Assembly: GCA_036388895.1 (NCBI GenBank)
Contig: DASVQY010000016.1
Location: 1-64,000, forward strand
Length of the DNA stretch: 64,000 nt
Source: SXVE01 sp036388895
Lineage (GTDB): Bacteria > Acidobacteriota > Blastocatellia > Pyrinomonadales > Pyrinomonadaceae
Direction: 5' to 3'
Below are positions 8,547 through 17,291 of this stretch, piece after piece; the first letter of the stretch is position 1, and every line of letters starts with the position of its first letter. Made by a program: the position numbers and the translations under genes. The notes below the pieces were generated by a model. It saw only the letters and a list, made by a program, of their open reading frames with translations. It was not told the DNA's origin and ran no database searches.

Positions 8547-9500
8547 ATGAATGAAATTGTTTTAGCGACCGATCTGGGCGGCACGAATTTGAGAGTCGCG
8601 GCGATTGATTCAAACGGCAGCATTTTGTGTCGCACGAAATATGAAACTCCCAAATCCGAAAGTGCCGATGATATTTTTCGCGCAATAAGCGAAGCTGCAC
8701 GAGAATGTCGAAAATCGGTAGAAAATACCGGAAGATTATTAGCCGTCGGAGTCGCTGCGCCGGCGACGATAGATTCGGCAAACGGAGTAATTTTGAAAGC
8801 GCCGAATCTTCCGGCGCTGGACGGGGCGAATTTTTCAAAAGCAATCGAGCGCGAGTTGAATCTACCCGTGGTTTTGGAAAATGACGCCAATTCGGCGGCT
8901 ATCGGCGAAAATTGGCTCGGCGCTTCGCGCGGTTACAATGATTCGATTTGCGTCACGCTCGGAACCGGCGTCGGCGGAGGAATCACTTTAAACGGCAAGA
9001 TTCTGCGCGGAAAAAACGGCACAGCCGGAGAGATCGGGCACATCTGCGTCGAACCGTTCGGCGCGCCTTGCGGCTGCGGCAGTCGCGGCTGCGTCGAACA
9101 GTATTCATCCGCGACAGCCGTTGTCCGCATCGCCCACGAACTTGAAAATCAATACCCGAAATCCGTTTTAGCGAGAAATTTTGATCTTACTTCACTCAAA
9201 GTTTACGAGGCGGGAAAGGACGGCGATGAGCTTGCTCTGGAAGTTTTTCGCCGGATGGGTTTTTATTTAGGAATAGCGCTCGCTGATTTGGTCAATGTCT
9301 TGAATCCTGAAATTATTGTGATCGGCGGGGGCGCGGCTGCCGGATGGGATTTATTTATAGAGCACGCTCGAGAGCAAATTTTCGCCCGTGCTTTTAAGGA
9401 ACCGGCGGAAAGCGTCAAAATCGTTCGCGCCGAACTCGGCGACGACGCGGGAATTTTGGGAGCGGCGCGTTTAGCCTTCGATTTGCGTCTCGACAATTGA
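8547..9500 (+). CDS. ROK-family sugar kinase (glucokinase-like)
   Basis: Phosphorylates a hexose with ATP, probably the sugar brought in by the importer just upstream. 317 aa from ATG 8547; the earlier in-frame ATG at 8490 adds 19 residues that do not match the family. The ATP site LATDLGGTNLRVAAID starts at residue 5. VLENDANSAAIGENWLG carries the catalytic Asp. GTGVGGGI is the second phosphate loop. ROK zinc motif CGCGSRGCVEQYSS is intact, with the zinc-ligand His in GHICVEP. No DNA-binding N-terminus, so this is a kinase and not a NagC-type repressor. Glucokinase, fructokinase or other hexokinase cannot be separated. Confidence 0.9.
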   Translation: MNEIVLATDLGGTNLRVAAIDSNGSILCRTKYETPKSESADDIFRAISEAARECRKSVENTGRLLAVGVAAPATIDSANGVILKAPNLPALDGANFSKAIERELNLPVVLENDANSAAIGENWLGASRGYNDSICVTLGTGVGGGITLNGKILRGKNGTAGEIGHICVEPFGAPCGCGSRGCVEQYSSATAVVRIAHELENQYPKSVLARNFDLTSLKVYEAGKDGDELALEVFRRMGFYLGIALADLVNVLNPEIIVIGGGAAAGWDLFIEHAREQIFARAFKEPAESVKIVRAELGDDAGILGAARLAFDLRLDN

Positions 9501-9566
9501 TTTTCAACCGAAGTTCGGCAAAATTTCGGCAATCGCGAAACGGAATATGCGCATCGAATAGTTCGC

Positions 9567-9596
9567 TTGCCAATTATCTGCCTTTTCGTGTAAGAT
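9567..9596 (+). promoter_or_regulatory. Promoter for the rimP-nusA-infB operon
   Basis: TTGCCA (9567-9572), 18 bp, TAAGAT (9591-9596). Transcription would start near 9603, giving a leader of about 65 nt that contains the terminator-like hairpin below. Confidence 0.5.
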
Positions 9597-9612
9597 ATTC
9601 GTTTCCTGCAAT

Positions 9613-9656
9613 GCGTGGGAACGTGTCTGGTGGGTTTCGCGCCCACTTTTTATTTT
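9613..9656 (+). terminator. Candidate attenuator in the rimP leader
   Basis: GTGGG (9630-9634), a 7-nt loop and CCCAC (9642-9646) are followed by TTTTTATTTT, a compact intrinsic terminator ending about 12 nt before the rimP start. A second GTGGG at 9615-9619 could pair with the same CCCAC, giving a competing fold. Such leaders occur before rimP-nusA in other bacteria. Here the switch is an inference from the sequence. Confidence 0.45.
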
Positions 9657-9667
9657 GGTTTATAACA

Positions 9668-10162
9668 ATGAGCACACACACGATTGACGAGCAAATTCGA
9701 GCTGTCGCAGCTCGTATAACGGAAGAAAATAACCTGGAACTCGTTCACACAGAGATTCTCGGTCCAAAACGGAATCCGGTTGTGCGAGTTTATATTGATA
9801 AATCGGGCGGCGTGACGCATCAGGATTGTTCGACGGTTTCGCGGCAGGTCGAAGCCGTTCTCGATGCGGAAGATTATATCGGCTCGGCTTATACCTTGGA
9901 AGTTTCGTCTCCCGGTTTGGAGCGGGAACTTTACAGCTTAAAGGATTTTGAAAAATACAGCGGCAATTTAGCGAAAGTCAAAACGAACGTGCCGATTAAC
10001 AATCAGAAAAATTTTCGCGGACGAATTTTGCGAGTCGAAGGCGAAGAAATAGTTTTTGAAGACAAGACAAGCGGCGAAGTTCGTTTTCCGTATATTGCCG
10101 TCGCTAAAGCGAACCTGGAAATTGATTTAGAAGAAGAGTTAAAGAGAAGTGGTGAACGGTAA
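9668..10162 (+). CDS. rimP: Ribosome maturation factor RimP
   Basis: Needed for late 30S subunit maturation. 164 aa from ATG 9668, chosen over the long upstream extension because MSTHTIDEQIRAVAARI matches the family N-terminus and the promoter lies inside the extension. Contains the RimP core VVRVYIDKSGGVTHQDCSTVSRQVEAVLD and the hallmark YTLEVSSPGLERELY at about 80-95. The C-terminal SH3-like part ends with SGER, encoded by AGTGGTGAACGG, which is already part of the repeat array that follows. First gene of the classic rimP-nusA-infB-rbfA order. Confidence 0.93.
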   Translation: MSTHTIDEQIRAVAARITEENNLELVHTEILGPKRNPVVRVYIDKSGGVTHQDCSTVSRQVEAVLDAEDYIGSAYTLEVSSPGLERELYSLKDFEKYSGNLAKVKTNVPINNQKNFRGRILRVEGEEIVFEDKTSGEVRFPYIAVAKANLEIDLEEELKRSGER

Positions 10163-10227
10163 GTGGTAAGCGCTCAGTAAAAGCAAAAAACTTATCACTT
10201 AGCGCTTACCACTTACCATTTAAATTT
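10151..10227 (+). repeat. Self-complementary heptamer array between rimP and nusA
   Basis: Eleven 7-nt units run from inside the last rimP codons exactly to the nusA ATG. Left units GGTGAAC, GGTAAGT, GGTAAGC; right units TAGCGCT, TACCACT, TACCATT. The arm GGTAAGTGGTAAGCGCT (10158-10174) is perfectly complementary to 10201-10217, a 17-bp stem with a 26-nt loop. The rimP stop codon lies inside the left arm. No Shine-Dalgarno precedes nusA. Confidence 0.9.
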
Positions 10228-11610
10228 ATGACATCTATCGGACAAAGCATCGAAGCGTTGTGCAGTGAACAGGGACTCGACCGGGCAATGGTCATCGAGG
10301 CGATGAAGGATGCCGTGAAAGCGGCGGCGCGCAAGCAGTTTAAAACGCAGGACAAAACCGGCGAAAGCATCGAAGTCGAGTGGAATAACGAAGAAGGTTC
10401 AATCGAGATTTCAGCGCAGAAAACCGTCGTTGAAGAAGTCGAGAATCCTTCGACCGAACTTTCGCTCGTCGAAGCGCAGGAACTTGCCGGAGACGAGATC
10501 GAAGTCGGCGATATGCTTCTTATTCCTTTGCCGACCGAAGAACTCGGGCGCATTGCCGCTCAGACTGCCAAACAGATTCTCGTTCAAAAAGTGCGCGAAG
10601 CGATGCGCGAAAAGGTGTATGACGAATACATTGACCGCAAAGGCGAATTGATAAACGGCACGGTTAAACGCTTCGAGCGCGGCGATATAATCGTTGACTT
10701 GGGCAATAATCTCGAAGCGATTCTGCCGAAAAAAGAGCAGGCGCGCGGCGAAGTCTGGAATCAGGGGGAACGCATTCGCGTCGTCATTCAAGATGTAACA
10801 AAAGAACAGAAAGGACAGCAAATAAAAGTTTCACGCGCTTCGGCGGATTTGCTGAAACGGCTTTTTGAAATGGAAGTGCCGGAAATTTACGACGATACGG
10901 TCGTTATTAAATCAGCTGTTCGAGAACCGGGCGACAGAGCGAAAATCGCGGTCGCGTCAAACGAAAAAGACGTTGATCCGGTCGGCGCCTGCGTCGGAAT
11001 GAAAGGTTCGCGCGTTCAGGCGATTATCAAGGAACTGCGCGGAGAAAAAATTGACATTATCGAATGGTCGGACGAGCCTTCGGTTTTTGCCGCCAACGCG
11101 CTTTCGCCGGCGAAGGTTTCGCAGGTACGAATCACCGATATAAACAATCGCAAAATGGCGGTTATCGTGACCGAAGATCAGCTCAGCCTGGCAATCGGTA
11201 AAAAAGGGCAAAACGTGCGTTTGGCGACCCGGCTCGTCGGTTGGGATATAGACATCATCAGCGAAGATGTTTTAAAACGAGAAATTTCTCAACAGATGGG
11301 ACAGGCTGCCGCAGCGGGCGAAGAAGTTTCGCTCAGAGATTTGCACGGATTATCGGCTTCTCAAGCCGAGACTTTGGCTGAAAAGGGAGTCGAAACGGTT
11401 GATGCTTTAGCTGCTACGACGATTGATGATTTGGTTGATATTTTAGATATAAGTCTCGACGAAGCGGAAACGATTCTCTCGTCGGCAAATGCCGTCATTG
11501 AAGCTCGCGACGCGCAGAGCGGCAATGACGATAACGAAAACGAAGGCGCTTCTTCCGAAAATGAAACGGAAGAAGCAGCCGACGAAAACACAGAAGAAGA
11601 TAGTAAGTAA
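10228..11610 (+). CDS. nusA: Transcription termination/antitermination factor NusA
   Basis: RNA polymerase-associated factor controlling pausing, termination and antitermination. 460 aa. N-terminal domain to about 130, S1 domain about 135-200 (GTVKRFERGDIIVDLG), and two KH domains about 230-350 (VGACVGMKGSRVQAIIKELRG and LAIGKKGQNVRLATRLVGWDI). A C-terminal helical HhH-like repeat at about 370-425 (LHGLSASQAETLAEKGVETV) is followed by an acidic tail of about 30 residues rich in D, E and N. Operon partner of rimP and infB. It is a candidate for autoregulating the leader hairpin upstream, as NusA does in other bacteria. Confidence 0.95.
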   Translation: MTSIGQSIEALCSEQGLDRAMVIEAMKDAVKAAARKQFKTQDKTGESIEVEWNNEEGSIEISAQKTVVEEVENPSTELSLVEAQELAGDEIEVGDMLLIPLPTEELGRIAAQTAKQILVQKVREAMREKVYDEYIDRKGELINGTVKRFERGDIIVDLGNNLEAILPKKEQARGEVWNQGERIRVVIQDVTKEQKGQQIKVSRASADLLKRLFEMEVPEIYDDTVVIKSAVREPGDRAKIAVASNEKDVDPVGACVGMKGSRVQAIIKELRGEKIDIIEWSDEPSVFAANALSPAKVSQVRITDINNRKMAVIVTEDQLSLAIGKKGQNVRLATRLVGWDIDIISEDVLKREISQQMGQAAAAGEEVSLRDLHGLSASQAETLAEKGVETVDALAATTIDDLVDILDISLDEAETILSSANAVIEARDAQSGNDDNENEGASSENETEEAADENTEEDSK

Positions 11611-11677
11611 AAACAACCGGAAAAACTCCGGTCAGGCGGAAAGGATTTAATAAATCCATTAGAAATTTAGATAAAAT

Positions 11678-14473
11678 ATGCCGATAGCTAAAAAAGTTCG
11701 GATTTACGACTTGGCACGAGACCTCAAACAGGATACAAAGCGCATCATCGAAGATTTAAAACGTGAGGGCGCTGATGTCGACGTGCCTTCAAACTCGGTC
11801 AGTGTCGAAATAGCCGAAAAAGTCAGAAATAAGTATTTCCCGAAAGTGGAAACTGCGCCGAAAAGAACAATCAAAGTTATAAAGGCTAAAAAGGAAGAAA
11901 CTCCGGCAGCCGCGGAAGAAGAAGAAGTTATTTCAATGCCGACGGAACAACCGCAGGATGAGATAGTTGCGTCTCCGCAAGTAATCGAAGCACCCGCCGT
12001 CGAAGACGGAAAATCCACATCGCCGCAAGTTAGACAATTAAAGAAAAGGATTGTTGTCAAGCCGAAAGAGGAACAACAGACCGAACCGCCGATCATTGAA
12101 CAAACGCCTTCAGTTGAAGAACCCGCGCCGGAACAAATCGAAGCAGAAGCGCCGGTAGAAATTCCGCCGGTTCAGGAGGAAACCGTTGCCGAACCTGTAG
12201 AAACGCCGGTTGCGGTAGCGACGCCCGAACCGCCGAAAGTCGTCAACGCTCCGCGTGTTTTCCGTCCGACAGGAACACAGGTCAAGCAGTTAACTTTAAC
12301 GAAAGACGCTTTGCAGAAAGGCATTAAGCCGGGCGAGCGCGTCGTCAGCGAAGCTCCGACGAAAACCGGCAAGCTCGATCCCGAAAAAGCCCGTGATGCT
12401 GATGGCAAGGGGCGCAGAGATGGCAGAGATGATCGTAAAGGCGGTCGCAAACCCGAGTTTCGCGGAACGCCGGGCGAAAGCGCGAAACCGCAAATCGTTT
12501 ACACGCCGCCGACCGACAGTCGCCGTAAACCGGGACGTTCCAGCGGAAAAAAACCGGGCGGCAAAACCTTTGACGAGCGAGGCAATCGGTTCTCGGAAAG
12601 AGAACTTGAAGCGCCGCGTTTTCGTTCTATCGAAGAACGGATTCTCGATCAGGTCGGAAAAAAAGATACGGGCGGCTTAAAGCCTATTCGTTTGACTGAA
12701 GGCGCGACCGTGCGCGAATTCGCCGAAGCTCTCGGTGTGACGCCGCGCGATATTGTACAACTTTTGGTTAAACGCGGAGTTTTCGCTACGCTCAACCAGC
12801 CGGTCGGCGAAAAAATGGCGAAGGATTTGGGCGTCAACTTCGGTTATGACGTTAGTTTCGTGCCGTTTGAAGAAATGGTTATCGAACAGGAGTTCGAGGA
12901 ATTAATCGCCGCAGATTCCGACGATATTGAAGAAATTCGCCCGCCGGTAGTCACGGTTATGGGGCACGTTGATCACGGCAAAACCAGCTTGCTCGATTCT
13001 ATTCGTTCGGAAAACGTCGCCGAAGGCGAAGCGGGCGGAATCACGCAGCACATCGGCGCTTACTCGGTGTTTGTTGCCAATCCCGATAATCCGACCGAAC
13101 AGCGGCGCGTTGTTTTTCTCGATACACCGGGTCACGAAGCGTTTACGATGATGCGTTCGCGCGGAGCGAAAGCGACGGACGTAGTGATTTTGGTCGTCGC
13201 GGCTGACGACGGCGTGATGCCGCAAACAGTCGAAGCCGTAGAACATTCGAGAGCGGCAAACGTTCCGATTATCGTCGCTATCAACAAAATTGATAAGCCG
13301 GACGCGAATCCTGATAAAGTTAAACAAGGGCTTGCCGGTTTAGGCTTGCAGCCGATTGACTGGGGCGGCGATATTGAAATGGTTCCGGTTTCAGCGAAAC
13401 GGCGCGAAAATCTGGATACATTGCTCGAAACGGTTTTGCTCACCGCAGATATTTTAGAATTGAAAGCGAGTCCGACGCGACGCGCTTCGGGCGTAGTGCT
13501 GGAAGCGAAACTCGACAAAGGACGCGGTTCGGTTGCGACCGTTCTGGTGCAGCAGGGAACTTTGCGCGTCGGCGACCCGTTTATCGTCGGTCAGTATTAC
13601 GGAAAAGTTCGGGCGATGTTCAGCGACAGAGGAGAAACAATTGACGAAGCGCCGCCCGCGACGCCGGTCGAAGTTCTCGGTTTGCAGGGCGTTCCGCAAG
13701 CCGGAGATACTTTCCAGGTCGTTTCGGATATTGACAAAGCGGTAACGATTGCCGGTCAGCGGCAAATGCAGGCGCGTCAGATGGCGATGCTCAAAACCAC
13801 GAAACGCGGCATCGAATCGCTCGGTTTGGCGGAAGTCAAAGAGCTTCTCGTTATTCTCAAAGCTGACGTGCAGGGTTCGGTCGAAGTTTTGCGCGGCACG
13901 CTCGAAAAACTTTCGACGGAAAAAGTCAAAGTTCGCGTCATCCGCGCCGGCGTCGGAGCGATTGCCGAATCCGATGTTCTGCTCGCTTCGGCGACACAAG
14001 CGGACAATACGCAAACAGCTGTTGTCATTATCGGTTTCAATGTTCGTCCCGAAGCAAGAGCCGCCGAAGTCGCTAAGCAGGAAGACGTTGATATTCGTCT
14101 GCACTCAATTATCTACAAGGTCGAAGAAGAAATCCGCGCCGCAATGATCGGAATGCTCGACGCGATTGAGCGAGAAGTCATTCTGGGCAAGGCTCTTGTT
14201 CAGGATATTTTCAAAGTCTCAAAAGTCGGAACGATTGCCGGATGCCGCGTTACGGACGGCGTTATTCGTCGGCAGGCAAGAGCGCGCCTTATTCGCGACG
14301 GCGTAGTTATTTGGACCGGCGATATATCTTCGCTCAAACGATTTAAGGAAGACGCGAACGAAGTCCGACAAGGTTTCGAGTGCGGTATCAGCCTCGTAAA
14401 CTTTAATGACATAAAGGTTGATGACGAAATCGAAGCGTTTGTAATCGAAAGAATCGCCGCAACGGAACTCTAA
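11678..14473 (+). CDS. infB: Translation initiation factor IF-2
   Basis: GTPase that brings initiator tRNA to the 30S subunit. 931 aa. IF2_N-like start (KKVRIYDLARDLKQDTKRIIEDL). A long low-complexity segment rich in P, E, V and then basic residues spans about 80-320. A second IF2_N motif is near 345-375 (TVREFAEALGVTPRDIVQLL). G domain: G1 GHVDHGKTS at about 429, G3 DTPGHEAF, G4 NKID. C-terminal domains 2-4 end in DDEIEAFVIERIA. Ribosome site GGAAAGGA lies rather far upstream. Same operon as nusA (67 bp gap, without a repeat array). Confidence 0.96.
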   Translation: MPIAKKVRIYDLARDLKQDTKRIIEDLKREGADVDVPSNSVSVEIAEKVRNKYFPKVETAPKRTIKVIKAKKEETPAAAEEEEVISMPTEQPQDEIVASPQVIEAPAVEDGKSTSPQVRQLKKRIVVKPKEEQQTEPPIIEQTPSVEEPAPEQIEAEAPVEIPPVQEETVAEPVETPVAVATPEPPKVVNAPRVFRPTGTQVKQLTLTKDALQKGIKPGERVVSEAPTKTGKLDPEKARDADGKGRRDGRDDRKGGRKPEFRGTPGESAKPQIVYTPPTDSRRKPGRSSGKKPGGKTFDERGNRFSERELEAPRFRSIEERILDQVGKKDTGGLKPIRLTEGATVREFAEALGVTPRDIVQLLVKRGVFATLNQPVGEKMAKDLGVNFGYDVSFVPFEEMVIEQEFEELIAADSDDIEEIRPPVVTVMGHVDHGKTSLLDSIRSENVAEGEAGGITQHIGAYSVFVANPDNPTEQRRVVFLDTPGHEAFTMMRSRGAKATDVVILVVAADDGVMPQTVEAVEHSRAANVPIIVAINKIDKPDANPDKVKQGLAGLGLQPIDWGGDIEMVPVSAKRRENLDTLLETVLLTADILELKASPTRRASGVVLEAKLDKGRGSVATVLVQQGTLRVGDPFIVGQYYGKVRAMFSDRGETIDEAPPATPVEVLGLQGVPQAGDTFQVVSDIDKAVTIAGQRQMQARQMAMLKTTKRGIESLGLAEVKELLVILKADVQGSVEVLRGTLEKLSTEKVKVRVIRAGVGAIAESDVLLASATQADNTQTAVVIIGFNVRPEARAAEVAKQEDVDIRLHSIIYKVEEEIRAAMIGMLDAIEREVILGKALVQDIFKVSKVGTIAGCRVTDGVIRRQARARLIRDGVVIWTGDISSLKRFKEDANEVRQGFECGISLVNFNDIKVDDEIEAFVIERIAATEL

Positions 14474-14484
14474 CAAATAATACC

Positions 14485-14547
14485 AAAATGGAAAGTGGAA
14501 AATGTTTTTAATTCTACATTTTTAATTTTCCATTTTGCATTTTTATT
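14485..14547 (+). repeat. Self-complementary heptamer array between infB and rbfA
   Basis: Nine 7-nt units ending exactly at the rbfA ATG. Left units AAAATGG, AAAGTGG, AAAATGT; right units TTTTAAT, TTTCCAT, TTTGCAT. Each left unit is complementary to right units in the same register. There is no Shine-Dalgarno before rbfA. Confidence 0.85.
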
Positions 14548-14922
14548 ATGCGTCGTCCAGAAAGATTAGGAGAAATTTTAAGAGAAGATATTTCGGAAGT
14601 CGTCGGATTCGAGCTCGTTGATCCGCGATTGCAGAACGTCGTGGTTACCGATGTCCAGGTTTCAGAGAATTTGCGCGACGCCAAGGTTTACGTTTTTGTC
14701 GAAGGCGATGAAAGCGAAATAAATGAAACGATGAAAGGATTGCAGCGAGCGGCAACTTTTGTTCGTCTGCAAGTAGCAATGAATCAGAATCTTCGCCACG
14801 TTCCGCATCTGCATTTCGTTCGCGATACGGCAGAGGAAAACGCCACGCGCGTCAGCGAGATTTTGGAAGATTTGTCACAAAAAGGTGAATTTCAAGAAAA
14901 GGAAGTTGATAGTGGTGAATGA
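14548..14922 (+). CDS. rbfA: Ribosome-binding factor A
   Basis: Small KH-fold protein that binds free 30S subunits and helps 16S rRNA 5' end maturation. 124 aa. Contains MRRPERLGEILREDISEVV at the start, DPRLQNVVVTDVQVSENLRDAKVYV (about 25-50) and LRHVPHLHFVRDTAEENATRVSEIL, all typical. The last codons AGT GGT GAA TGA give SGE at the C-terminus and open the next repeat array, as in rimP. Lies between infB and the DHH phosphoesterase, the normal neighbours. Confidence 0.93.
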   Translation: MRRPERLGEILREDISEVVGFELVDPRLQNVVVTDVQVSENLRDAKVYVFVEGDESEINETMKGLQRAATFVRLQVAMNQNLRHVPHLHFVRDTAEENATRVSEILEDLSQKGEFQEKEVDSGE

Positions 14923-14979
14923 TAAACGATGAATGATGAGTAAAGATTTTTTCAAATTTATCATTCACCATTTTTTGAG
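14910..14979 (+). repeat. Self-complementary heptamer array between rbfA and nrnA
   Basis: Ten 7-nt units ending exactly at the next ATG. Left units GAATGAT, AAACGAT, GAATGAT; right units TATCATT, CACCATT. The arm GGTGAATGATAAA in the left half is complementary to TTTATCATTCACC in the right half. The array starts inside the last rbfA codons with the same AGTGGTGAA as the rimP array. No Shine-Dalgarno. Confidence 0.88.
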
Positions 14980-15972
14980 ATGTTAAGTCAAGTAGTTGAG
15001 TTAATTGAAAATAAGAATAATTTTGCCATTACGACGCACGTTCGACCAGATGGCGACGGTGTCGGTTCCTCTCTCGGTTTGTGCTGGCTTTTGCGTTCTT
15101 TAGGGAAAAACGCCGAAGTTATCGTTAGCGACGGCGTTCCGGTTTCTTACAAAAGTTTGCCCGGCGCCAATGAAATCCGCGAAGTAAAAGAGATTGATAA
15201 GGAATACGACGCCATTTTCGTGATTGAATGTTCGGATATTGATCGTCCCGGTATTAAGGGATTAAGAGAGCAATTCACGGTAAATATTGATCATCACGCG
15301 ACGAGCGAGCATTTCGGAACGCTGAATTGGATTGACTCGACGGCTTCGGCGGTCGGCGAGATGATATACAATCTCTGCAAGGCAATCGGCGGGCGAGTCA
15401 CAAAAGAAATTGCCGAATGCGTTTATATGGCGCTCGTGACGGATACAGGTTCATTTCACTTTCCGAACACGACCGAACGAACGTTAAAAGTAGCTTCCGA
15501 ACTCGTCAAAGTCGGCGTTAAACCCGCTCAAATCTCCGAAGCCGTTTATAATTCTTATCCATGGTCGCGCATCGAACTGATGCGGCAGGTTTTAAATACC
15601 GTAAAGCGCGATCCGAGCGGAAAAGTGGCGTGGATGCGGCAAACGCTGGAAATGAGGGAAAATGCCGGAATGGTTGACGGCGACAATAACGGTTTCGTCA
15701 ATATTCCGCTCGCCGCCAAAGAAGTTGTCGCGGCGGTTTATATGCGCGAGGTCGCGCCGAATTATTTCCGCGTCAGTCTGCGCTCGAAAGGCAGTATAAA
15801 CGTGGCGAAAGTAGCCGAAAAATTCGGCGGCGGCGGACACAAAAACGCCGCTGGCTGCCGAGTCGAGGGCGATTGGGATGAAAGGGAGAGGGAAATCGTT
15901 TCGGCTGTGGTAAAAGCGGTCAATCAAGAAGACTCGATTGAGATTGAAGAGATGGAATTGAGTTTGGCTTAA
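14980..15972 (+). CDS. nrnA: DHH/DHHA1 phosphoesterase, NrnA-like (oligoribonuclease / pAp phosphatase)
   Basis: Probably degrades nanoRNA and/or 3'-phosphoadenosine 5'-phosphate. 330 aa. DHH motifs: THVRPDGDGVGSSLGL at about 20-35, VIECSDIDRPG at about 85-95, NIDHHATSEHFG at about 105-117 and VTDTGSFHFPNT at about 155. DHHA1 domain with VSLRSKGSINVAKVAEKFGG and GGGGHKNAAGC at about 287-297. The usual Asp of the second motif is replaced in part by C/S (IECSD), a small departure. It follows rbfA, a common arrangement. Confidence 0.9.
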   Translation: MLSQVVELIENKNNFAITTHVRPDGDGVGSSLGLCWLLRSLGKNAEVIVSDGVPVSYKSLPGANEIREVKEIDKEYDAIFVIECSDIDRPGIKGLREQFTVNIDHHATSEHFGTLNWIDSTASAVGEMIYNLCKAIGGRVTKEIAECVYMALVTDTGSFHFPNTTERTLKVASELVKVGVKPAQISEAVYNSYPWSRIELMRQVLNTVKRDPSGKVAWMRQTLEMRENAGMVDGDNNGFVNIPLAAKEVVAAVYMREVAPNYFRVSLRSKGSINVAKVAEKFGGGGHKNAAGCRVEGDWDEREREIVSAVVKAVNQEDSIEIEEMELSLA

Positions 15973-15990
15973 AATTTTGTAAGAAAAATC

Positions 15991-16080
15991 AGCCACGAAT
16001 ATCACGAATATCACGAATAAAAACAAAAAATAATTCGTGTTATTTGTGTAATTCGTGGCTAACTCTTTTTTTAATGTACT
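15991..16080 (+). repeat. Self-complementary nonamer array between nrnA and the corrinoid adenosyltransferase
   Basis: Ten 9-nt units ending exactly at the next ATG. Left units AGCCACGAA, TATCACGAA, TATCACGAA; right units CGTGTTATT, TGTGTAATT, CGTGGCTAA. The halves pair as AGCCACGAAT against ATTCGTGGCT with further pairing inward. No Shine-Dalgarno before the following start. Confidence 0.87.
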
Positions 16081-16656
16081 ATGACGAAAGAAAAACGCTA
16101 TAAATGGCGGCGCGAAGGTTACAAAGAAAAAACGAAAGGTTTGCTGATGGTCAACACCGGCGACGGCAAAGGCAAAACGACCGCCGCGCTCGGCGTGCTG
16201 GTTCGCGCCGCCGGACGCGGAATGAACTGCTGTCTGATTCAGTTTATGAAATCGAAAACCGACCGTTACGGCGAACACGAATCGCTGGAAACTTTGGGCG
16301 TCGAAATTCATACGATGGGCGACGGTTTTACATGGGACACGAACGACAAAGCGCAGGACATTAAAACGAGCGAAGAAACCTGGGCGCTTTGTCTTGAAAA
16401 AATGCGTTCGGAAGAATACGATTTGCTGGTTTTCGACGAACTCGTTTACGTCCTTGATTATAAATTTCTGGATGTTGAAAAAATTCTCGGCGAAGTGAAG
16501 GGAATTCGAGAAAAACAGCCGCATCTGCATATAATAATGACCGGCAGAAACGCGCCGCCAGCGCTCGTCGAAGCCGCCGATCTAGTTACTGAAATGAAGG
16601 AAATTAAGCATCCTTTCTACGCTGGAATTTACGCGCAGCAGGGAATCGAGTTTTAA
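16081..16656 (+). CDS. cobO: Cob(I)yrinic acid a,c-diamide adenosyltransferase
   Basis: Transfers the adenosyl group of ATP to reduced corrinoid, making adenosylcobalamin. 191 aa. P-loop LLMVNTGDGKGKTTAALGVL at about 21-40; FMKSKTDRYGEHESLE; MGDGFTWDTND; Walker-B-like LLVFDELVYVLDYKFL at about 117-132; TGRNAPPALVEAADLVTEM; and the terminal PFYAGIYAQQGIEF, all of the CobO/BtuR type. No other cobalamin gene is near, so it probably serves salvage. pgpA follows after 26 bp. Confidence 0.94.
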   Translation: MTKEKRYKWRREGYKEKTKGLLMVNTGDGKGKTTAALGVLVRAAGRGMNCCLIQFMKSKTDRYGEHESLETLGVEIHTMGDGFTWDTNDKAQDIKTSEETWALCLEKMRSEEYDLLVFDELVYVLDYKFLDVEKILGEVKGIREKQPHLHIIMTGRNAPPALVEAADLVTEMKEIKHPFYAGIYAQQGIEF

Positions 16657-16682
16657 CAGTTTCCAAAAACTTTTGAAATTTA

Positions 16683-17291
16683 ATGCCAGGTTACGATGAA
16701 TTAATTCACATTTCCGCCGCTGTTGAAGCCGAAAAACTCGCCAGAGAAAAAAACGAAAGCAAAACTTTTCTCGATTATTTTTCGCTTGCAGTAACGACGT
16801 TCGGCGTCGGTTATATTCCGCTCGCGCCGGGAACCTGGGGCTCGGCGGTCGGCGTTTTAATTTATTTAATTTTCCGTCAAATTGAAGCCGCTTCGGTTTC
16901 TTCTTTCACTTTCCAAGGCTGGCAGGAAACGCAAATTACAGCGTGGGTTCACGTATTCATCGCATTTTTATTTTTGCTTTTCTGTCTTTTGGGAATTTGG
17001 GCGGCGAGCCGCGCGACAAAACTTTTCAAAAACAAAGACCCGCAACAGGCGGTTGTTGACGAAGTTATCGGGCAATTGCTGGTTTTCCTTTTCGTGCCCT
17101 TCGACATTTCGTGGAAACTGATTTTAGCGGGATTTTTGCTGTTCCGGCTTTTCGATATATGGAAGCCGTATCCGATAGATTCGCTGCAAAATCTTCCTGC
17201 CGGAATCGGCGTTTGCGCCGACGATATTTTAGCCGGGGTTTACGGCGGCGCGATTTTAAGTTTATTGTATGCGGTGAGCTTAATCGCATAA
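16683..17291 (+). CDS. pgpA: Phosphatidylglycerophosphatase A
   Basis: Inner-membrane phosphatase that makes phosphatidylglycerol from phosphatidylglycerophosphate. 202 aa, about 35 residues longer at the N-terminus than usual. Hallmarks: FGVGYIPLAPGTWGSAVGV (about 40-58), VVDEVIGQLLVFLFVPF (about 120-137), FRLFDIWKPYPIDSLQ and GIGVCADDILAGVYGG (about 177-192). Four hydrophobic segments. Twenty-six bp after cobO, probably co-transcribed. The N-terminal extension may be partly untranslated, but no internal ATG suits better. Confidence 0.92.
   Translation: MPGYDELIHISAAVEAEKLAREKNESKTFLDYFSLAVTTFGVGYIPLAPGTWGSAVGVLIYLIFRQIEAASVSSFTFQGWQETQITAWVHVFIAFLFLLFCLLGIWAASRATKLFKNKDPQQAVVDEVIGQLLVFLFVPFDISWKLILAGFLLFRLFDIWKPYPIDSLQNLPAGIGVCADDILAGVYGGAILSLLYAVSLIA

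Noticed and set aside
15592..16530. 312-codon minus-strand frame across nrnA and cobO
   Set aside because: Antisense to two well-supported genes and it reads through the nonamer array; composition (F, R, H rich) is typical of a shadow frame.
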